Positions 33,953-43,913 are shown, numbered from the stretch's first letter. The stretch: DNA of 64,000 bases from Lyngbya aestuarii BL J (GCF_000478195.2 NZ_AUZM01000019.1:33363-97362), one strand, 5' to 3'. Notes: generated by a model not told the origin, from the letters alone. Numbers and translations are program-made.

Positions 33953-36900
33953 ATGCCAAGACCTAACTATGGCCCACAGTCTAAAAAACGGACAAAGTGC
34001 CTTTTGGAAGTCTTGATCACCTACGCTAATGGAGAGTTTGGAGAATGCGATCGCTTTGAGTCACAGATTCAGGTAAACTGGCAAACAGAGAAACAATTGG
34101 TTGTCCGTACAAAGGTGAGATATCTTGAAGCATTGACAGCCGAAATCGGTAAAGAAGAAAAGTTAAATTGTACTCAACTCAAAGAGAGTCTAAAACGTCT
34201 CAAAGATTTTCTCGAAATATTAGAAGATAATCGCTGTTCGACTCAAGGATCAGATCATTGGCACTTTACTTTAAAATTATGGCATCATCGACGGGATATA
34301 GCCGGAAATTTAGCAGAATTTGATCGACAGTGGGAACAACGACGTTCACCGAAATCTAAGCAGTCAACTCTGGAAATAACCCCAACACAAACGACTGAAA
34401 TTTTACCCAACAATAATATTAGTATCAATCAAGTTAGTTCGCGTCAAGATTGGGGAGAAGCACCAAATTGTGCAGAATTTTATGATCGGGAAACTGAACT
34501 TTCTACTCTCACGAATTGGATTCTAGAACAACGCTGTCAGTTAGTCACCGTGTTGGGAATGGGAGGAATGGGAAAAACCGCCCTTTCGGTGAAACTTACT
34601 CAACAAATTAAAGGTGAATTTTCGGGATTAATTTGGCGAAGTCTCCGCAATGCACCACCTCTTGAAAAATTACTAACCGAGTTAATTCAATTCGTCTCCA
34701 ATGAACAATTAACCCAACTTACCAAAACGGTTGATGAACAAATTTCTACCTTGATTCAATATCTCCAATACTCTCGTTTTTTATTGATTTTAGATAACGT
34801 TGAGTCAATTCTCGATAGCAACAAACGGGCGGGGAGTTATCGAGATAGTTATGAACGTTACGGACAACTATTTAGAAGTATTGGAGAAACCCAACATCAA
34901 AGTTGTTTGCTATTAACCAGTCGAGAAAAACCCCGAGGAATTGGATATCGAGAGGGAAATAATCAACCGATTCGTTCTTTGCAACTCGAAGGTTTACAAG
35001 ATGCGGGTCAGTATCTTTTACAAGAAAAAGGCTTTAAAATATTGCCAGAAGATGCTACAATATTAACCAAATCCTATGCTGGAAATCCTCTCGCCTTAAA
35101 AATTGTCTCAACGACTATAGCCGAACTATTTGAGGGAGATGTTGGTCAGTTTTTAGCGGAAGGAACGATTATTTTTGGAGATATTGCCGACTTACTCGAT
35201 CAACAGTTTAGTCGCTTATCCTCTCTCGAACAACAGGTGATGTATTGGCTAGCAATTCATCAAGAATGGATGTCTTTTTCTCAACTCAAACACGCTTTAG
35301 TGACTTCTTTTTCTCAACGAGACTTATTAGAAGCCTTAGAATCTTTACAACAGCGATCGCTGATCGAAAAACAATCCGCCCAATTTACACAGCAACCTGT
35401 TGTAATGGAGTATATCACCGAACAATTGATCGAGAAAGTCTTTGCAGAAATCACCACCGGAGACATTAATCTTTTTGATACTCATGCTTTAATAGAAGCC
35501 CAAACCAAAGACTATTTAAGAACCGCCCAAATTCGTCTCATTCTCAAACCTCTTAGCGCAAAATTATTAACCCTATTTTCCCATCCCGAAGCCGTCTATC
35601 AATGTTTAACCCAACGCTTAGAACAATTGCGATCGCGTTCTGTTCAAAAACGAGGATATGCAGCCGGAAATCTTCTCAATCTTCTAATCGAATTAAAATT
35701 ACCCCTCAGTGATTTAGACTTTTCCAATTTAACCGTTTTGCAAGCCTATTTACAAGGTGTAAATTTACATCGAGTTAACTTTTCTCACGCCGATCTCAAT
35801 CAATGTGTATTCACTCAAACGGTGGGCGGTGTGTTATCAATTGCCCTCAGTCCCGATGGTGAATTATTAGCCACTGGAATTGATGAAGATATTGTATTTT
35901 GGCAAATCAATGAAGGACGACCTTTATCTATTCTTCCCGGACATAAAGCTTGGGTAATGGCCGTTAGTTTTAGTCCTGATAGTAACATTCTTGCGAGTGG
36001 AAGCAATGACCAAACCGTTCGACTTTGGGATGTAAAAACAGGTCAATGTTTGAAAACCTTACGAGGTCATAATAGTCGGGTACAGTCTCTCGCATTCAGT
36101 GAAGATGGGAAAATGATCGCCAGTGGAAGTAATGATAAAACCGTTCGACTTTGGGATGTAGAAACCGGAAAATGTTTACAAGTTTTAACAGGTCACTATC
36201 GACGAATTTTAGCAATTGTGTTTCATTTAAAATACGGTTTAGTGATCAGTTGTGGTGAAGATGAAACGGTGAGATTTTGGAATATTACCACCGGAAAATG
36301 TGTGCGGGTTTTAAAAACACAAGTCAATTGGATGTCTTCAATGGCACTTCATCCAGAGGGTAAAATCTTAATCACAGCAAGTGATGGAAATACCGTTAAA
36401 TTTTGGGATATAGAAACCGGAAAATGCACACAAATATTAGCCGGATACCAAGAACGAGTTTGGGCGGTGGCGTTTAGTCCAGACGGTCAAAAATTCGCAA
36501 CCGGAAGCAATGATCAGACGATTAAAATCTGGGATTTTAGTACAGGTGAATGCGTCAAAACCTTACAAGAACATCGTCATTTAGTGTGGTGGGTGGGGTT
36601 TAGTCCAGATGGTCAAACGTTAGTTAGTGTGAGTCAAGATCAAAGCGTTAAATTTTGGCAATTTGCTTCGGGTCAATGTTTAAAGACCCTAGATGCTTAT
36701 AGTAATTGGGTGTCGTTTGTGACGTTCAATCCTGATGGTAAACTGTTAGTTAGTTGTAGTGAAGATGGTTTAGTTAGACTGTGGAATATTCACACTAAAA
36801 CCTGCGAAAAAACCTTAACAGGTCATACAAATATTGTCTCCTCAGCCGCCTTTCATCCCCTGGGTCAACTATTAGCAACTGCCAGTGATGATAGTACCGT

Positions 36901-37672
36901 TAAACTCTGGGATATAACAACGGGAGAATGTCTAAAAACTCTTTGGGGTCACGAAAGTTGGGTACATTCAGTCAGTTGTAGTCGTCAGGGTTTGTTAGCA
37001 ACTGGAAGCCGCGATAAAACCGTAAAAATTTGGGATATTAAAACGGGAGAATGTTTACAAACTTTAGCCGGACATTTGCATCGGGTGAAGTCGGTGGCGT
37101 TTAGTCCTGGTGGTAAAATATTGGCAAGTGGAAGTGATGACCAAACCCTAAAAATTTGGGATATAAAACAGGGAATTTGTTTACAAACTTTGTCTGAACA
37201 TACGGACTGGGTATTGGGTGTGGCGTTTAGTCCAGATGGTAAAATATTGGCAAGTGCAGGAGGCGATCGCACGGTTAAACTTTGGAAAATACAAACGGGA
37301 AACTGTGTGCAAACACTGATGGGACATCGACAACGAGTGCGGTCAGTTGCGTTTAATTATGATGGGAGTAAAGTAGTTAGTAGCAGTGATGATCATACGG
37401 TAAAAGTTTGGAATTTGCCCACTGGAGACTGTGTTTATACTTGTCATGGACACAGCCAAACGGTTTGGTCTGTCGCCTGTTCTCCTGAAGGTAAAATTTT
37501 CGCTAGTGGTGGTGATGATCAAACGATTAAATTGTGGGAAATGACAACGGGAGAATGTCTAAATACGATGATTTTAGCCCGACCCTATGAAGGGATGAAA
37601 ATTACCGCAACAACAGGTTTAACTTCTGCCCAAAAAGTAGCGCTAAAAGCATTAGGATCAATCGAGGAGTAA
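33953..37672 (+). CDS. STAND (NB-ARC-like) NTPase with 14 WD40 repeats
   Basis: 1239 residues. An N-terminal domain of about 130 residues (NYGPQSKKRTKCLLEVLITYAN ... QGSDHWHFTLKLWHHRRD) is one I know from cyanobacterial STAND proteins as an effector-associated region. After a linker comes an NB-ARC-like NTPase with Walker A GMGGMGKT at 202-209 and Walker B FLLILDNVESIL. Winged-helix and helical parts follow, with a short pentapeptide-like stretch (LPLSDLDFSNLTVLQAYLQGVNLHRVNFSHADLNQC). Then come 14 WD40 repeats, enough for two seven-bladed propellers. There is no enzymatic effector inside the protein, so it probably recruits a separate partner. The small DRGP-repeat gene follows 50 bp downstream. 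Confidence 0.9.
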   Translation: MPRPNYGPQSKKRTKCLLEVLITYANGEFGECDRFESQIQVNWQTEKQLVVRTKVRYLEALTAEIGKEEKLNCTQLKESLKRLKDFLEILEDNRCSTQGSDHWHFTLKLWHHRRDIAGNLAEFDRQWEQRRSPKSKQSTLEITPTQTTEILPNNNISINQVSSRQDWGEAPNCAEFYDRETELSTLTNWILEQRCQLVTVLGMGGMGKTALSVKLTQQIKGEFSGLIWRSLRNAPPLEKLLTELIQFVSNEQLTQLTKTVDEQISTLIQYLQYSRFLLILDNVESILDSNKRAGSYRDSYERYGQLFRSIGETQHQSCLLLTSREKPRGIGYREGNNQPIRSLQLEGLQDAGQYLLQEKGFKILPEDATILTKSYAGNPLALKIVSTTIAELFEGDVGQFLAEGTIIFGDIADLLDQQFSRLSSLEQQVMYWLAIHQEWMSFSQLKHALVTSFSQRDLLEALESLQQRSLIEKQSAQFTQQPVVMEYITEQLIEKVFAEITTGDINLFDTHALIEAQTKDYLRTAQIRLILKPLSAKLLTLFSHPEAVYQCLTQRLEQLRSRSVQKRGYAAGNLLNLLIELKLPLSDLDFSNLTVLQAYLQGVNLHRVNFSHADLNQCVFTQTVGGVLSIALSPDGELLATGIDEDIVFWQINEGRPLSILPGHKAWVMAVSFSPDSNILASGSNDQTVRLWDVKTGQCLKTLRGHNSRVQSLAFSEDGKMIASGSNDKTVRLWDVETGKCLQVLTGHYRRILAIVFHLKYGLVISCGEDETVRFWNITTGKCVRVLKTQVNWMSSMALHPEGKILITASDGNTVKFWDIETGKCTQILAGYQERVWAVAFSPDGQKFATGSNDQTIKIWDFSTGECVKTLQEHRHLVWWVGFSPDGQTLVSVSQDQSVKFWQFASGQCLKTLDAYSNWVSFVTFNPDGKLLVSCSEDGLVRLWNIHTKTCEKTLTGHTNIVSSAAFHPLGQLLATASDDSTVKLWDITTGECLKTLWGHESWVHSVSCSRQGLLATGSRDKTVKIWDIKTGECLQTLAGHLHRVKSVAFSPGGKILASGSDDQTLKIWDIKQGICLQTLSEHTDWVLGVAFSPDGKILASAGGDRTVKLWKIQTGNCVQTLMGHRQRVRSVAFNYDGSKVVSSSDDHTVKVWNLPTGDCVYTCHGHSQTVWSVACSPEGKIFASGGDDQTIKLWEMTTGECLNTMILARPYEGMKITATTGLTSAQKVALKALGSIEE

Positions 37673-37722
37673 TTCAGAGTATAATACTAAAATGTTTGCA
37701 TTGAATGAGCTACTATTTTAAT

Positions 37723-37986
37723 ATGAACGAAGAAAAAAAGCTCGATCAAGAAAATCAAAACCCAGAAGAAACTTTTCAATCTCGGGGTGATCCAGGTCGT
37801 ACAGATAGAGGCCCTACACCCAATAAAAAGATTGAATTTGATGATCCAGGTCGTGACAGAGGCCCAAGCAAACCTACCCCAGAAACAACTGAAAATCCGG
37901 CTAAGGTAGACCGAGGCCCGACGTCAAATGAAAATGAAAAGATTGAACCTGACAGTCCAGGTAAGGGAGATAGAGGCCCCAGTTGA
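37723..37986 (+). CDS. Small hydrophilic protein with DRGP repeats
   Basis: The start is set at the ATG at 37723 (MNEEKKLDQENQ); the frame is open a few codons further up. The 87-residue product carries four related units: DPGRTDRGPT, DPGRDRGPS, KVDRGPT and SPGKGDRGPS, separated by acidic/polar spacers. It is very rich in Asp, Glu, Pro, Gly, Arg and Lys, with no hydrophobic core, so it is probably disordered. It follows the STAND-WD40 gene by 50 bp on the same strand. I recognise no family. It could be a binding partner, a substrate or a peptide precursor; none of these is shown. Confidence 0.6.
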   Translation: MNEEKKLDQENQNPEETFQSRGDPGRTDRGPTPNKKIEFDDPGRDRGPSKPTPETTENPAKVDRGPTSNENEKIEPDSPGKGDRGPS

Positions 37987-38334
37987 CCATAGGGTAAAAT
38001 TTTAAAGTTGAGAGAGGTGAGGTAAATTTTACAGAAATTATCTAAATCTGGCTAATCTCAAAACTTTTCCCTCTCAATAATAATCTACTGATAATATTGA
38101 GGAACTTTCAAATAAGCCAAACGATTTACAAACTCCAGATCTTAGCCAGATTATTTATAGAAACAGTATTTATTAATGATTGGGAAGAACAGGGACAAAA
38201 GTGCCTTAATTTCTGTTTAATAGTTCTGAAAAACAGACGAATCTAGGATTATTGATCGTGCAGGAGTTATCAATTTATTTACAAATACGTTTATAATAGT
38301 AGACGGTTTGATGAGATTTGCAAAATTAGCTTGT
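37987..38334. other. Intergenic stretch without a supported gene
   Basis: 348 bases, AT-rich. No gene, clear terminator or repeat is visible. Confidence 0.5.
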
Positions 38335-39210
38335 ATGGCAGACACAACTCCCATTCTTTTAGGACGACTGGAACTCATTTTAGCTATAGGATCTGCACTC
38401 GCTTACACCGTTGCTTGTCTTATTCTTCGCTTTGCTCAAAGTCAGTTTATTTTTTTCCCCTCTAGAAAAATCAAAGCGACACCAGAAGAATTTAATTTAT
38501 CTTATCAAGAAGTTTGGCTACCGATCACCACAAAAAAGGGAAAGCGAGAACAGGTTCATGGATGGTGGATTCCTTCTCCTTCGACTTCCTTAAAAGCAGA
38601 ACGAGTAATTTTAGATTGTCATGGAAATCGCAGTAATATCAGCGCAAATTTGGATTATGCTCAACAATTTCATCTGATGAATTTATCGGTATTTTTAATC
38701 GATTATCGAGGATATGGACGCAGCACAAAACGTATCCCCTCAGAGGCAACAGTATATCAAGATGTCGAAGCCGCTTGGAATTACTTAATCCATGAACGGG
38801 GAATTGAGCCTCATAATATTTTTGTTTTTGGTCATTCTCTTGGGGGAGCGATTGCCATTGATTTGGCTTCTAAACATCCAGAAATAGCGGGATTAATTAT
38901 TGAAAGTTCTTTTACTTCAATTCGGAAGATGGTTGATTTTAAAAAAATATATTGGATGTTCCCCATTGATATTTTGTTAACTCAAACTTTTAACTCGATC
39001 GCTAAAGTTTCTCAGCTAAAAATGCCGATTCTATTTACTCACGGCACCCACGATCGCGTTGTTCCAGTCGAAATGAGTCATGATTTATTTGCCAGCGCCA
39101 CTGAACCCAAACAACTGTTAATTATACCCGGTGCAGGTCATAATGATGTTCGTCAAGCCGGAGGTTCTCGATATCGCGAGGCTTTGCAGCAGTTTATAGA
39201 ACAGTGTTAA
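38335..39210 (+). CDS. Membrane-anchored alpha/beta hydrolase (BEM46-like)
   Basis: The start is taken at MADTTPILLG (38335); an ATG 8 codons upstream is also possible. One N-terminal membrane helix (ELILAIGSALAYTVACLILRF) precedes an alpha/beta hydrolase fold. The HG oxyanion region is LDCHGNRSN, the nucleophile Ser is in FVFGHSLGGAIA, Asp in THGTHDRVVP and His in PGAGHNDV. The layout matches BEM46/ABHD13-like serine hydrolases of unknown substrate, generally anchored at a membrane with the catalytic domain on one side. It seems monocistronic. Esterase or lipase activity is likely; the substrate cannot be read from the sequence. Confidence 0.85.
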   Translation: MADTTPILLGRLELILAIGSALAYTVACLILRFAQSQFIFFPSRKIKATPEEFNLSYQEVWLPITTKKGKREQVHGWWIPSPSTSLKAERVILDCHGNRSNISANLDYAQQFHLMNLSVFLIDYRGYGRSTKRIPSEATVYQDVEAAWNYLIHERGIEPHNIFVFGHSLGGAIAIDLASKHPEIAGLIIESSFTSIRKMVDFKKIYWMFPIDILLTQTFNSIAKVSQLKMPILFTHGTHDRVVPVEMSHDLFASATEPKQLLIIPGAGHNDVRQAGGSRYREALQQFIEQC

Positions 39211-39333
39211 TTGAGTTTGCTTATAAGTTCTACAAAAAATTGATATTTGTAAACCAGAAATAAATTGCCATACTTCTTGTAATTATAGCGAAAATAAATT
39301 ACAATTAAGGATATAAACTAATCAGGTACAATC

Positions 39334-39507
39334 ATGGATACAGGTTTATTATCAGGTTTATTGCTCGCTTTTGTTAATGGTATGATCTGTCTAGCTTTAC
39401 CCCTGATTTTAGCTAGCACTCAGCGCCAATCTCGGCAAGCCACTGATTTAACTGCCCTCTCACCCTCATTCAAATCATCTGAATTAATTTCCCAAGAAGC
39501 AAATTAG
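39334..39507 (+). CDS. 57-residue single-helix membrane protein
   Basis: A short gene beginning MDTGLLSGLLLAFVNGMICL, with one hydrophobic helix (LLSGLLLAFVNGMICLALPLILA) and a polar C-terminal tail of about 30 residues rich in Ser, Gln and Thr. No strong ribosome-binding site is seen (an AGGTACA stretch lies nearby). Its size and form are like small subunits of photosynthetic or respiratory complexes, but it does not match PsbX, PetM, PsaM or Ycf12 as I know them. It sits between the hydrolase and the oppositely oriented futA. It may be a true small protein; codon content is coherent to the stop. Confidence 0.45.
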   Translation: MDTGLLSGLLLAFVNGMICLALPLILASTQRQSRQATDLTALSPSFKSSELISQEAN

Positions 39508-39658
39508 TTAGATTTCTTGACTCTCAGTTGAGCTTGATTCTAGAAAACGGTTAACTACTCATAAATCAAGTCAAAATGATTGAGGGAATAACCCAAAAGC
39601 CATTTAGATTTTAGGTTATCCCCGTTGTTTTTCTTCAGAAATATGCTTGAGAGTCAGA

Positions 39659-40711
39659 TTATTTCCAACCGGCTCTATCCATCAACCGAATAGCTTCAGC
39701 ATTATTCTGACCATAAGCAGCAACATTCATAGAGTCATTTTTGAACGTTCCATATTGAGCTAAAGCAGGTGAAACCGGAACGCCACTAACAACAGGATAT
39801 TCATGATTTCCTTGAGCAAATATTTTTTGAGCTTCTGGACTCACCAAATACTCTAAAAACTTAACCGCTCCTGCTTTATTGGGCGCTGATTTAACAACTC
39901 CAGCACCACTAATATTCACGTGAGTTCCTCGTTCTCGTTGATTCGGGAAAAACATCCCCACCTTTTGAACCACCGCCTGATCTTCAGGATCATTAGAACT
40001 CGCTAAACGAGCCAAATAATAACTATTTGCAATACCAACATCGCCTACACCCGCAGCCACCGCTTTAATTTGAGCCGTATCATTTCCTTCTGGGGGACGA
40101 GCAAAGTTTGACACAAAACCCTTAGCCCATTTTTCACTATCTGCGGCACCATGAACTTCTAAAAGCGATGCCACTAAAGATTGATTGTAAATATTATTAG
40201 ACGAGCGAATCAGTACCTTCCCTTTCCATTTAGGATCAGCTAAATCTTCATAGCTCGAGAGTTGAGCCGGATTCACTTTATTTTTATTGTACATGATCAC
40301 TCTCGCCCGTTTGGATAGACCAAACCATCGATTTTCTGGATCTCGTAAATTTGCAGGAATTGCATTATTTAAGACTGAAGAAGAAACGGGCTGAAATATG
40401 CCTTCCTGTTGCGCTCTCCAGAGATTCCCGGCATCAACAGTAATCAGAACATCCGCCGGGCTATTGGCACCTTCGCTCTTAATCCGTTCAATTAACTGGG
40501 AAGCATCCCCTTCAACCAGATTGACTTTAATCCCAGTTTTGTCTGTGAAGCCTTGATAAAGTTGATTATCTGTATCATAATGCCGGGATGAATAGAGGTT
40601 AATGGTTCCCGGATCGGCAAAACTGCCTCTTTTACTGAGAAGTTCTCCTAATGTTACCGTAGCAAAAGCAGTTCCACTTGCTAAAAATACTCGTCGTGTA
40701 ATTTTACTCAT
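39659..40711 (-). CDS. futA: FutA-type periplasmic Fe(III)-binding protein
   Basis: The start is put at MSKITRRVFLASG (40711), which gives a twin-arginine signal and has AAGGA about 11 bases upstream; an ATG 7 codons earlier is possible. The roughly 350-residue product has the FutA/IdiA body. INLYSSRHYDTDNQLYQGF carries the first His and Tyr ligands. DVLITVDAGNLWRAQ, LSKRARVIMYNK and VGIANSYYLARL (the Tyr pair) complete the iron site. FutA binds ferric or ferrous iron for the FutB/FutC ABC importer; related IdiA-type proteins also shield photosystem II under iron stress. The permease and ATPase genes are not in this window. No convincing Fur box was seen just upstream. Confidence 0.9.
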   Translation of the reverse strand: MSKITRRVFLASGTAFATVTLGELLSKRGSFADPGTINLYSSRHYDTDNQLYQGFTDKTGIKVNLVEGDASQLIERIKSEGANSPADVLITVDAGNLWRAQQEGIFQPVSSSVLNNAIPANLRDPENRWFGLSKRARVIMYNKNKVNPAQLSSYEDLADPKWKGKVLIRSSNNIYNQSLVASLLEVHGAADSEKWAKGFVSNFARPPEGNDTAQIKAVAAGVGDVGIANSYYLARLASSNDPEDQAVVQKVGMFFPNQRERGTHVNISGAGVVKSAPNKAGAVKFLEYLVSPEAQKIFAQGNHEYPVVSGVPVSPALAQYGTFKNDSMNVAAYGQNNAEAIRLMDRAGWK

Positions 40712-40893
40712 TGCGGCTTTATTCCTTGACATAATGAACTGGCAGAGGTTTAATAGTCTGAACTCTGCATATAGACTTAAGCGGTTAATGCAACTAATTC
40801 TTAAGTTAAAGATTCGACAAACGATTGTATCATAAGATATCTGTTTTTATCAGGAAAGTTTACTATTAACCCCAGAGTCCGAGCCACTGAACG

Positions 40894-40923
40894 AAAAAAA
40901 ACACCCCGCCATCAGTAAGGGTG
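40894..40923 (-). terminator. Rho-independent terminator of the pentapeptide gene
   Basis: On the minus strand CACCC, a 12-base loop and GGGGTG are followed by eight T (40901-40894). It lies about 45 bp after the stop at 40968. Confidence 0.8.
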
Positions 40924-40967
40924 AAGCATTAAACTTGAATCTAAAAGCTTTTCAGGCTATCGAGCCA

Positions 40968-41471
40968 TTATTTGCAATAGAGCGTATCGCGAGTATTACG
41001 TCCCGTCACTGGGTTAGTCCCCTCAGCCAACGCACAAAGCTTTTCTTGCATATCTCGACGTAATAAAACATCGGTGAAATCAGCCCCCGCGATCATCGTA
41101 TCCGAAAAATCAGTATTATAGGCAAAAGCCCCTTCCAGGATAGCGTTAGTGAGGTTTGCTCTATTTAAGCGAGCAGTATCTAAAGTGGCATAGCTGAGAT
41201 CCGCCCCTTCAAAATTGGTTCGTTGTAGCTTTGCGCCAAACAAACTCACACCCCGCAAGTTACTATGACTGAAGTTGCTGTCTCGTAGGTTCGCAAAGTC
41301 AAACTCAGAGTCTGTGAGAACCTGTCCAGAAAAATCAGCCTCGATCAGGGTTTGCTTCTCGTAGTTTTCGGCCCCTGCACTTTGAGCCGTAATTCCAGTT
41401 AAAATGAGCCAAAGTCCAACGAGAATCGCTAAACTAATCCTTTGAAATCGCGAGAACATATTACTATTCAT
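40968..41471 (-). CDS. Exported pentapeptide-repeat protein
   Basis: A 167-residue protein. A signal peptide (ISLAILVGLWLILTGITAQSAGA) is followed by pentapeptide repeats of the A(D/N)LxX type: IEADFSGQVLTDSEFDFANLRDSNFSHSNLRG and onward to about residue 135. These should form a right-handed quadrilateral beta-helix. A C-terminal cap has two cysteines (KLCALAEG and DTLYCK), which may form a disulfide. Exported pentapeptide proteins of this size reside in the thylakoid lumen or periplasm; TL15/TL17-like lumen proteins of plants are relatives. The function is unknown. It has its own terminator and is divergent from yraN. Confidence 0.82.
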   Translation of the reverse strand: MNSNMFSRFQRISLAILVGLWLILTGITAQSAGAENYEKQTLIEADFSGQVLTDSEFDFANLRDSNFSHSNLRGVSLFGAKLQRTNFEGADLSYATLDTARLNRANLTNAILEGAFAYNTDFSDTMIAGADFTDVLLRRDMQEKLCALAEGTNPVTGRNTRDTLYCK

Positions 41472-41552
41472 ATCCCAACTCTTTCGAGGGTTTGAGTCCC
41501 ATCACTATTAATCAAGTAAACCAACAAATTTGAAATCAACCTTTATCCTACC

Positions 41553-42086
41553 GTGACTATTCCCTTTTCGAGCCGTAATTCTTCTTCTAGCCAGTCTCAA
41601 AAAATTGGGACTTTGGGAGAACAACTCGTACAAGCCTGGTTAAAGCAACAAGGTTGGGAGATTCTCTTTCATCAGTATCGCTGTCGGTGGGGAGAAATTG
41701 ACTTGATTGCGCGAGAAGTCAAAGATCCAAAAGTCCAATCAAAATTAGACTCCACTGTGATTTTTGTAGAAGTGAAAACCCGCAGCAAACGCAATTGGGA
41801 TTCGGATGGTCTTTTAGCGATTACCCCGAACAAACAAGCTAAACTGATCAAATCGGCACAAACATTTTTAAGCGACCACCCCGAACTCGCTGACTCCCCG
41901 TGTCGGTTTGATGTCGCTTTAGTTCGATGCGATCGCTCTTTAGCTTTTAATTTTAACTCTGATTCTAAATCAATGGCTCAGAAGCCATCATTTCCAACCC
42001 TAACTAAAGGCCAACCTATAGAATTTAGAGGCTATCAACTTATCATTCAAAGCTATATTCAATCAGCATTTGGAGATAACAGTTAG
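41553..42086 (+). CDS. YraN/UPF0102-family endonuclease-like protein
   Basis: A 177-residue protein starting with GTG. It has the restriction-endonuclease-like core of the family: GTLGEQLVQAWLKQQGWEIL, then CRWGEIDLIARE (GExDLI motif) and VIFVEVKTRS (ExK). These are the acidic metal ligands and Lys of a PD-(D/E)XK fold. Cyanobacterial members carry an insertion between strands, as here (KDPKVQSKLDS), and a longer C-terminus. YraN proteins are widespread; their role in DNA handling is not well defined. The gene is convergent with the 130-residue hypothetical gene, 8 bp apart. Confidence 0.85.
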   Translation: MTIPFSSRNSSSSQSQKIGTLGEQLVQAWLKQQGWEILFHQYRCRWGEIDLIAREVKDPKVQSKLDSTVIFVEVKTRSKRNWDSDGLLAITPNKQAKLIKSAQTFLSDHPELADSPCRFDVALVRCDRSLAFNFNSDSKSMAQKPSFPTLTKGQPIEFRGYQLIIQSYIQSAFGDNS

Positions 42087-42094
42087 GGGTCACT

Positions 42095-42487
42095 CTAAGC
42101 CAGAGCTTCTGGACAATAACCCAAACCTTGCACAAACTGAGTTCGGAAGGCTTCAATATCTTCTCGATTGGGTTTGCCATGAGACACCACAGCTACTTGA
42201 TAGCGACGCATCACACTCAAGGGAGACTGTCCTGTTTCTAGGCCCCACAATGCCATTTTAATGCGAATATTGGGTTCGTAAGGGATTCCTAACTCACTCA
42301 TAAACGCTCTAAAATCTCCATGCTGTTTAGCAGTGAGAGACTGACTCATTTTGACTTTGACAATCCATCCATCAATTTGGTGGATTACTGTAACAAGCCG
42401 AACAGGGAGTTGGGTCTGAGTATGCAAATGATCCACAACTCTCAGCGTCAGGCTAGTATTGGCAATGTAGTAGAGGTATTCCATCAA
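42095..42487 (-). CDS. Hypothetical protein, 130 residues
   Basis: I do not recognise this protein. It starts MEYLYYIANTSLTLRVVDHL (the second Met is as good a start as the first). It shows an alternating strand-helix pattern: QLPVRLVTVIHQIDGWIVKVKMSQ, then a helix with QHGDFRAFMSELGI and a strand with VAVVSHGKP. No signal peptide, membrane helix or metal motif is visible. It faces yraN with an 8-bp gap and is divergent from queA, 235 bp away. The reading frame and cyanobacterial codon use support a true gene. Confidence 0.6.
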   Translation of the reverse strand: MMEYLYYIANTSLTLRVVDHLHTQTQLPVRLVTVIHQIDGWIVKVKMSQSLTAKQHGDFRAFMSELGIPYEPNIRIKMALWGLETGQSPLSVMRRYQVAVVSHGKPNREDIEAFRTQFVQGLGYCPEALA

Positions 42488-42722
42488 TCATCATCTCCCG
42501 CATAGTCCTCCCGCCATTTAATCGCTTGACTTGGTTTTCCAAGTTACGACTCGGAGCAAACAGGGCGGGTTCTGTGCTTCTATCGGTATTACTGCTTTAT
42601 ACTTCTATGGTCGCGAGATTAACTTACTCTTGCCAGGGGAAAAGCACCCGATTTAAGATGGGGGATTCTACCCAAAGTTATTTTGAATGGGGTAACAAAT
42701 TTTCTCCCGACTTCTTAACACC

Positions 42723-43844
42723 ATGGAAATAAACAAACTCGACTGGACGACAGAAGGTTACGACTACAAACTTCCAGAGGAACGAATCGCCCAAAATCCG
42801 GTGGTTCCTCGAGATCAATCCCGCTTATTAGTCATCGACTCACTCACTTCTCACCATCACCGTATTTTTCGGGATCTTCCCCATTGGCTGAAGTCAGATG
42901 ACTTATTGGTTTTCAATAATACTCAGGTCATTCCCGCTCGTCTTTACGGTCACAAATCGAGTGGGGGTTCTGTTGAAATCCTATTGCTTGAAGAACAAAA
43001 ACCCAATTTTTGGTTAGCTTTAGTTAAACCCGGAAAACGTTTCAAACCCGGTGTTCGGATTGAATTTGAACCGCTTCACCCAGCTCCTGATTCTATTCTA
43101 CAACCTTTGAGTGCAACTGTTGTAGACACAGACGAAACCACAGGCGGACGGTTATTAGAATTTAATCTTCCTCAAGGACAATCTTTAATTGAACAATTAG
43201 ATCAGTTTGGTCATATTCCCTTCCCCCCTTACGTTAACCAATCACAAGCTTTTCCGCAACAATATCAAACAATTTATGCCCAACGACCGGGGGCTGTTGC
43301 AGCACCCACAGCGGGTTTACACTTTACTGAAGAACTTTTTGAACGCTTACACCATCAGGGAATTCACAAAGCGTTTGTCACCTTACACGTCGGAGTCGGA
43401 ACGTTTCGCCCCGTAGAAGTCCAAGATATTACCACTCATCAAATGCACGCGGAATGGATCGAAGTCTCCTCAGAAACGGTAAAACAAATCCAGAAAACCA
43501 AAGCCAATGGGGGGCGAGTCATAGCAGTCGGCACCACAGTTGTCCGAACCTTGGAAGGAGTAGCGATGGCTGAAGGTAAACTAACTCCCTACAGTGGAAA
43601 AACAGATGCTTTTATCTATCCCGGTTATCAATTTCAGGTGATTGATGGATTAATTACTAATTTTCACCTTCCCCGGTCTAGCTTAATGATGTTAGTCGCC
43701 GCTTTCATCGGTCGTCAACGACTGTTAGACTTGTACCAAGACGCGATCGCTCAAAGTGCTGAAGGTTTTACTCATCCCTATCGTTTTTATTCGTTTGGAG
43801 ATGCAATGTTAATTTTGCCCGAAGCCCGAATTTCTAGAAGTTGA
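42723..43844 (+). CDS. queA: S-adenosylmethionine:tRNA ribosyltransferase-isomerase
   Basis: A 373-residue enzyme of full family length. Landmarks: [27 protein letters not shown] at the start, [62 protein letters not shown] and [19 protein letters not shown]. QueA transfers the ribosyl part of S-adenosylmethionine to preQ1 in the anticodon loop of tRNAs with GUN anticodons, giving epoxyqueuosine. It acts in the cytoplasm. It is convergent with rpmF, with 69 bp between the stops. No riboswitch is evident upstream. Confidence 0.95.
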   Translation: MEINKLDWTTEGYDYKLPEERIAQNPVVPRDQSRLLVIDSLTSHHHRIFRDLPHWLKSDDLLVFNNTQVIPARLYGHKSSGGSVEILLLEEQKPNFWLALVKPGKRFKPGVRIEFEPLHPAPDSILQPLSATVVDTDETTGGRLLEFNLPQGQSLIEQLDQFGHIPFPPYVNQSQAFPQQYQTIYAQRPGAVAAPTAGLHFTEELFERLHHQGIHKAFVTLHVGVGTFRPVEVQDITTHQMHAEWIEVSSETVKQIQKTKANGGRVIAVGTTVVRTLEGVAMAEGKLTPYSGKTDAFIYPGYQFQVIDGLITNFHLPRSSLMMLVAAFIGRQRLLDLYQDAIAQSAEGFTHPYRFYSFGDAMLILPEARISRS

Positions 43845-43913
43845 TCAATGTTGAGATTAAAAGTACACCGAGGCTGGCTGCTGCCAACCCCTATACCTAG
43901 CAGTACAATAGCC

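Noticed and set aside
40733..40860. Fur box upstream of futA
   Set aside because: No stretch matched the GATAAT-type repeats well enough.
42526..42732. 68-residue plus-strand frame before queA
   Set aside because: No ribosome-binding site, no recognisable protein features, and it overlaps the queA start.
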